This document shows positions 19,223 to 19,995 of a stretch of DNA of 19,995 nucleotides, piece after piece. Made by a program: the position numbers and the translations under genes. Source of the DNA: CAZQBY01 sp964540655 (GTDB taxonomy: Archaea; Altiarchaeota; Altiarchaeia; JAFGQM01). Location: assembly GCA_964540655.1 (NCBI GenBank), contig CAZINR010000021.1, positions 1-19,995 on the forward strand. Direction: 5' to 3'. Under the pieces are notes generated by a model. That model worked only from the letters and a program-made list of their open reading frames with translations. It searched no databases and was not told the origin of the DNA. The first letter of the stretch is position 1, and each line of letters begins with the position of its first letter.

Positions 19223-19995
19223 ATGAGAAGGAGCGGAGTAGCCAACCTCCCCCTGCACGGGGGGAAATGCCCCAGATGGCTGTTCGACCGCATGGTCAAG
19301 CTGTCGGGGGCTATAACCGAGATAATAGTGCATGAACACTCCCAGGAGGAGTTTCTGAACAGGCTGAGCGACCCTTACTGGTTCCAGGCATTCTCCTGCG
19401 CTATAGGCTTTGACTGGCACAGCTCCGGCGTATCCACCACCTTGCTCGGCTCGCTGAAGACGGCGATAGAGCCTGCGGAGCTGGGCTTGGCGGTGTGCGG
19501 CGGGAAGGGGAAGACCTCAAGGAGGACTCCGGAGGAGATTATGCAGATGGGTGAGGTATTCTCACTTCCTACAAAAAAGATCGAGGATTTGCAGAAATCC
19601 AGCATGATGTCAGCCAAGGTCGACAGCGCGGCCGTGCAGGACGGCTTCCAGCTCTACCATCACTGCCTTGTGATGACGGAAAGGGGGGACTGGATAGTCG
19701 TGCAGCAGGGGATGAACGACAAGGCCGGATACGCGCGCAGATACCACTGGGTTGGTGAAGGGCTCGAGAGCTTCGTGGAAGAGCCGCACAGGGCCGTCTG
19801 CTGCGATTCGGTAGAGGAAACGCTCAACATGGTGGCACGGGAGAGCGGCGGGTCGAGGAAGGCATGCGTGGACCTGTCCGGAGAGAAACCCGAGTGGGTG
19901 CTTAGGCAGATAAGGAAGGGGCCGCAGAAGAGCCTGCTCGATTTCATGCATATCCCCAATCTTGACATGCCCCGAAGGCACCCGGTGGTTGTTTC
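19223..19995 (+). CDS. DUF763 family protein (3' end beyond the window)
   Basis: The open frame runs from ATG 19223 off the end of the window, 257 complete codons. It matches DUF763 from the first residues: MRRSGVANLPLHGGKCPRWL, then RLSDPYWFQAFSCAIGFDWH, GKGKTSRRTPEEIMQMGE, AKVDSAAVQDGFQLYHH, QQGMNDKAGYARRYHWVGEG and MPRRHPVVV. The family is conserved in archaea and some thermophilic bacteria, and its biochemical role is not established as far as I know. The density of conserved Asp, His, Lys and Trp suggests an enzyme, possibly acting on nucleic acid; this is inference. No signal peptide is seen. It has its own promoter and is probably not part of the secreted caspase operon. Confidence 0.92.
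   Translation, partial: MRRSGVANLPLHGGKCPRWLFDRMVKLSGAITEIIVHEHSQEEFLNRLSDPYWFQAFSCAIGFDWHSSGVSTTLLGSLKTAIEPAELGLAVCGGKGKTSRRTPEEIMQMGEVFSLPTKKIEDLQKSSMMSAKVDSAAVQDGFQLYHHCLVMTERGDWIVVQQGMNDKAGYARRYHWVGEGLESFVEEPHRAVCCDSVEETLNMVARESGGSRKACVDLSGEKPEWVLRQIRKGPQKSLLDFMHIPNLDMPRRHPVVV

Noticed and set aside
1..19995. tRNA, rRNA, CRISPR or mobile elements
   Set aside because: Gaps between genes are short and contain no cloverleaf, spaced direct repeats, transposase or integrase that I could see.

Overview
The window is compact archaeal DNA, high in GC and almost fully coding. Evidence for Archaea: nearly every gene at the head of a transcription unit has an A/T-rich TATA-like element centred about 24-31 bp before its ATG, which implies leaderless mRNAs; AGG (Arg) and ATA (Ile) codons are frequent; and the gene set includes FtsZ of archaeal character, an AbrB-ACT regulator, a DUF763 protein, a YjbQ/UPF0047 protein and Cys-rich secreted modular proteins. 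A DPANN-type lineage is plausible, but the window cannot settle this. No tRNA, rRNA, CRISPR array, insertion sequence or integrase was seen.

Layout. 1-4.5 kb: a cyclophilin-like protein (+), a metallo-beta-lactamase hydrolase (-), an OMP-decarboxylase-family protein (+), ftsZ (-), enolase (+) and a small basic protein (+). 4.47-4.84 kb: no large gene, but two micro-ORFs on the minus strand, a 40-aa Lys-then-Asp/Glu peptide and a 16-aa Lys-rich peptide with a strong Shine-Dalgarno. 4.84-7.9 kb, all minus strand: an ornithine/lysine decarboxylase-like PLP enzyme, YjbQ, an 85-aa basic protein joined to YjbQ by an ATGA overlap, and a 370-aa protein of unknown family.

8-14.7 kb: an amino-acid-metabolism block on the plus strand: AbrB-ACT regulator, hisS, hisG (long form), hisD, hisB, a HAD phosphatase and a HisC-like aminotransferase. 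A 59-aa zinc-ribbon gene lies on the opposite strand between hisB and the phosphatase. HisG and HisS look normal. HisD, HisB and HisC each lack residues that are nearly invariant in their families (metal ligands or substrate/PLP-phosphate contacts). HisA, F, H, I and E are absent from the window. An ornithine cyclodeaminase/alanine dehydrogenase-family gene follows (14.7-15.7 kb).

15.7-19.2 kb: a two-gene secreted system. A 190-aa single-pass membrane protein overlaps by ATGA the start of a 959-aa secreted protein with a signal peptide, a GEVED-like domain, a caspase-fold peptidase domain with a His/Cys dyad, an EF-hand loop, six tandem Cys-rich repeats and a C-terminal CARDB-like domain. This is the most striking system in the window. 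The window ends inside a DUF763 gene.

Convergent genes repeatedly abut or overlap, and divergent genes share or cross promoters, so intergenic space is minimal. Two perfect inverted repeats sit at regulatory positions: one in the presumed ftsZ leader and one at the presumed transcription start of the AbrB-ACT gene.
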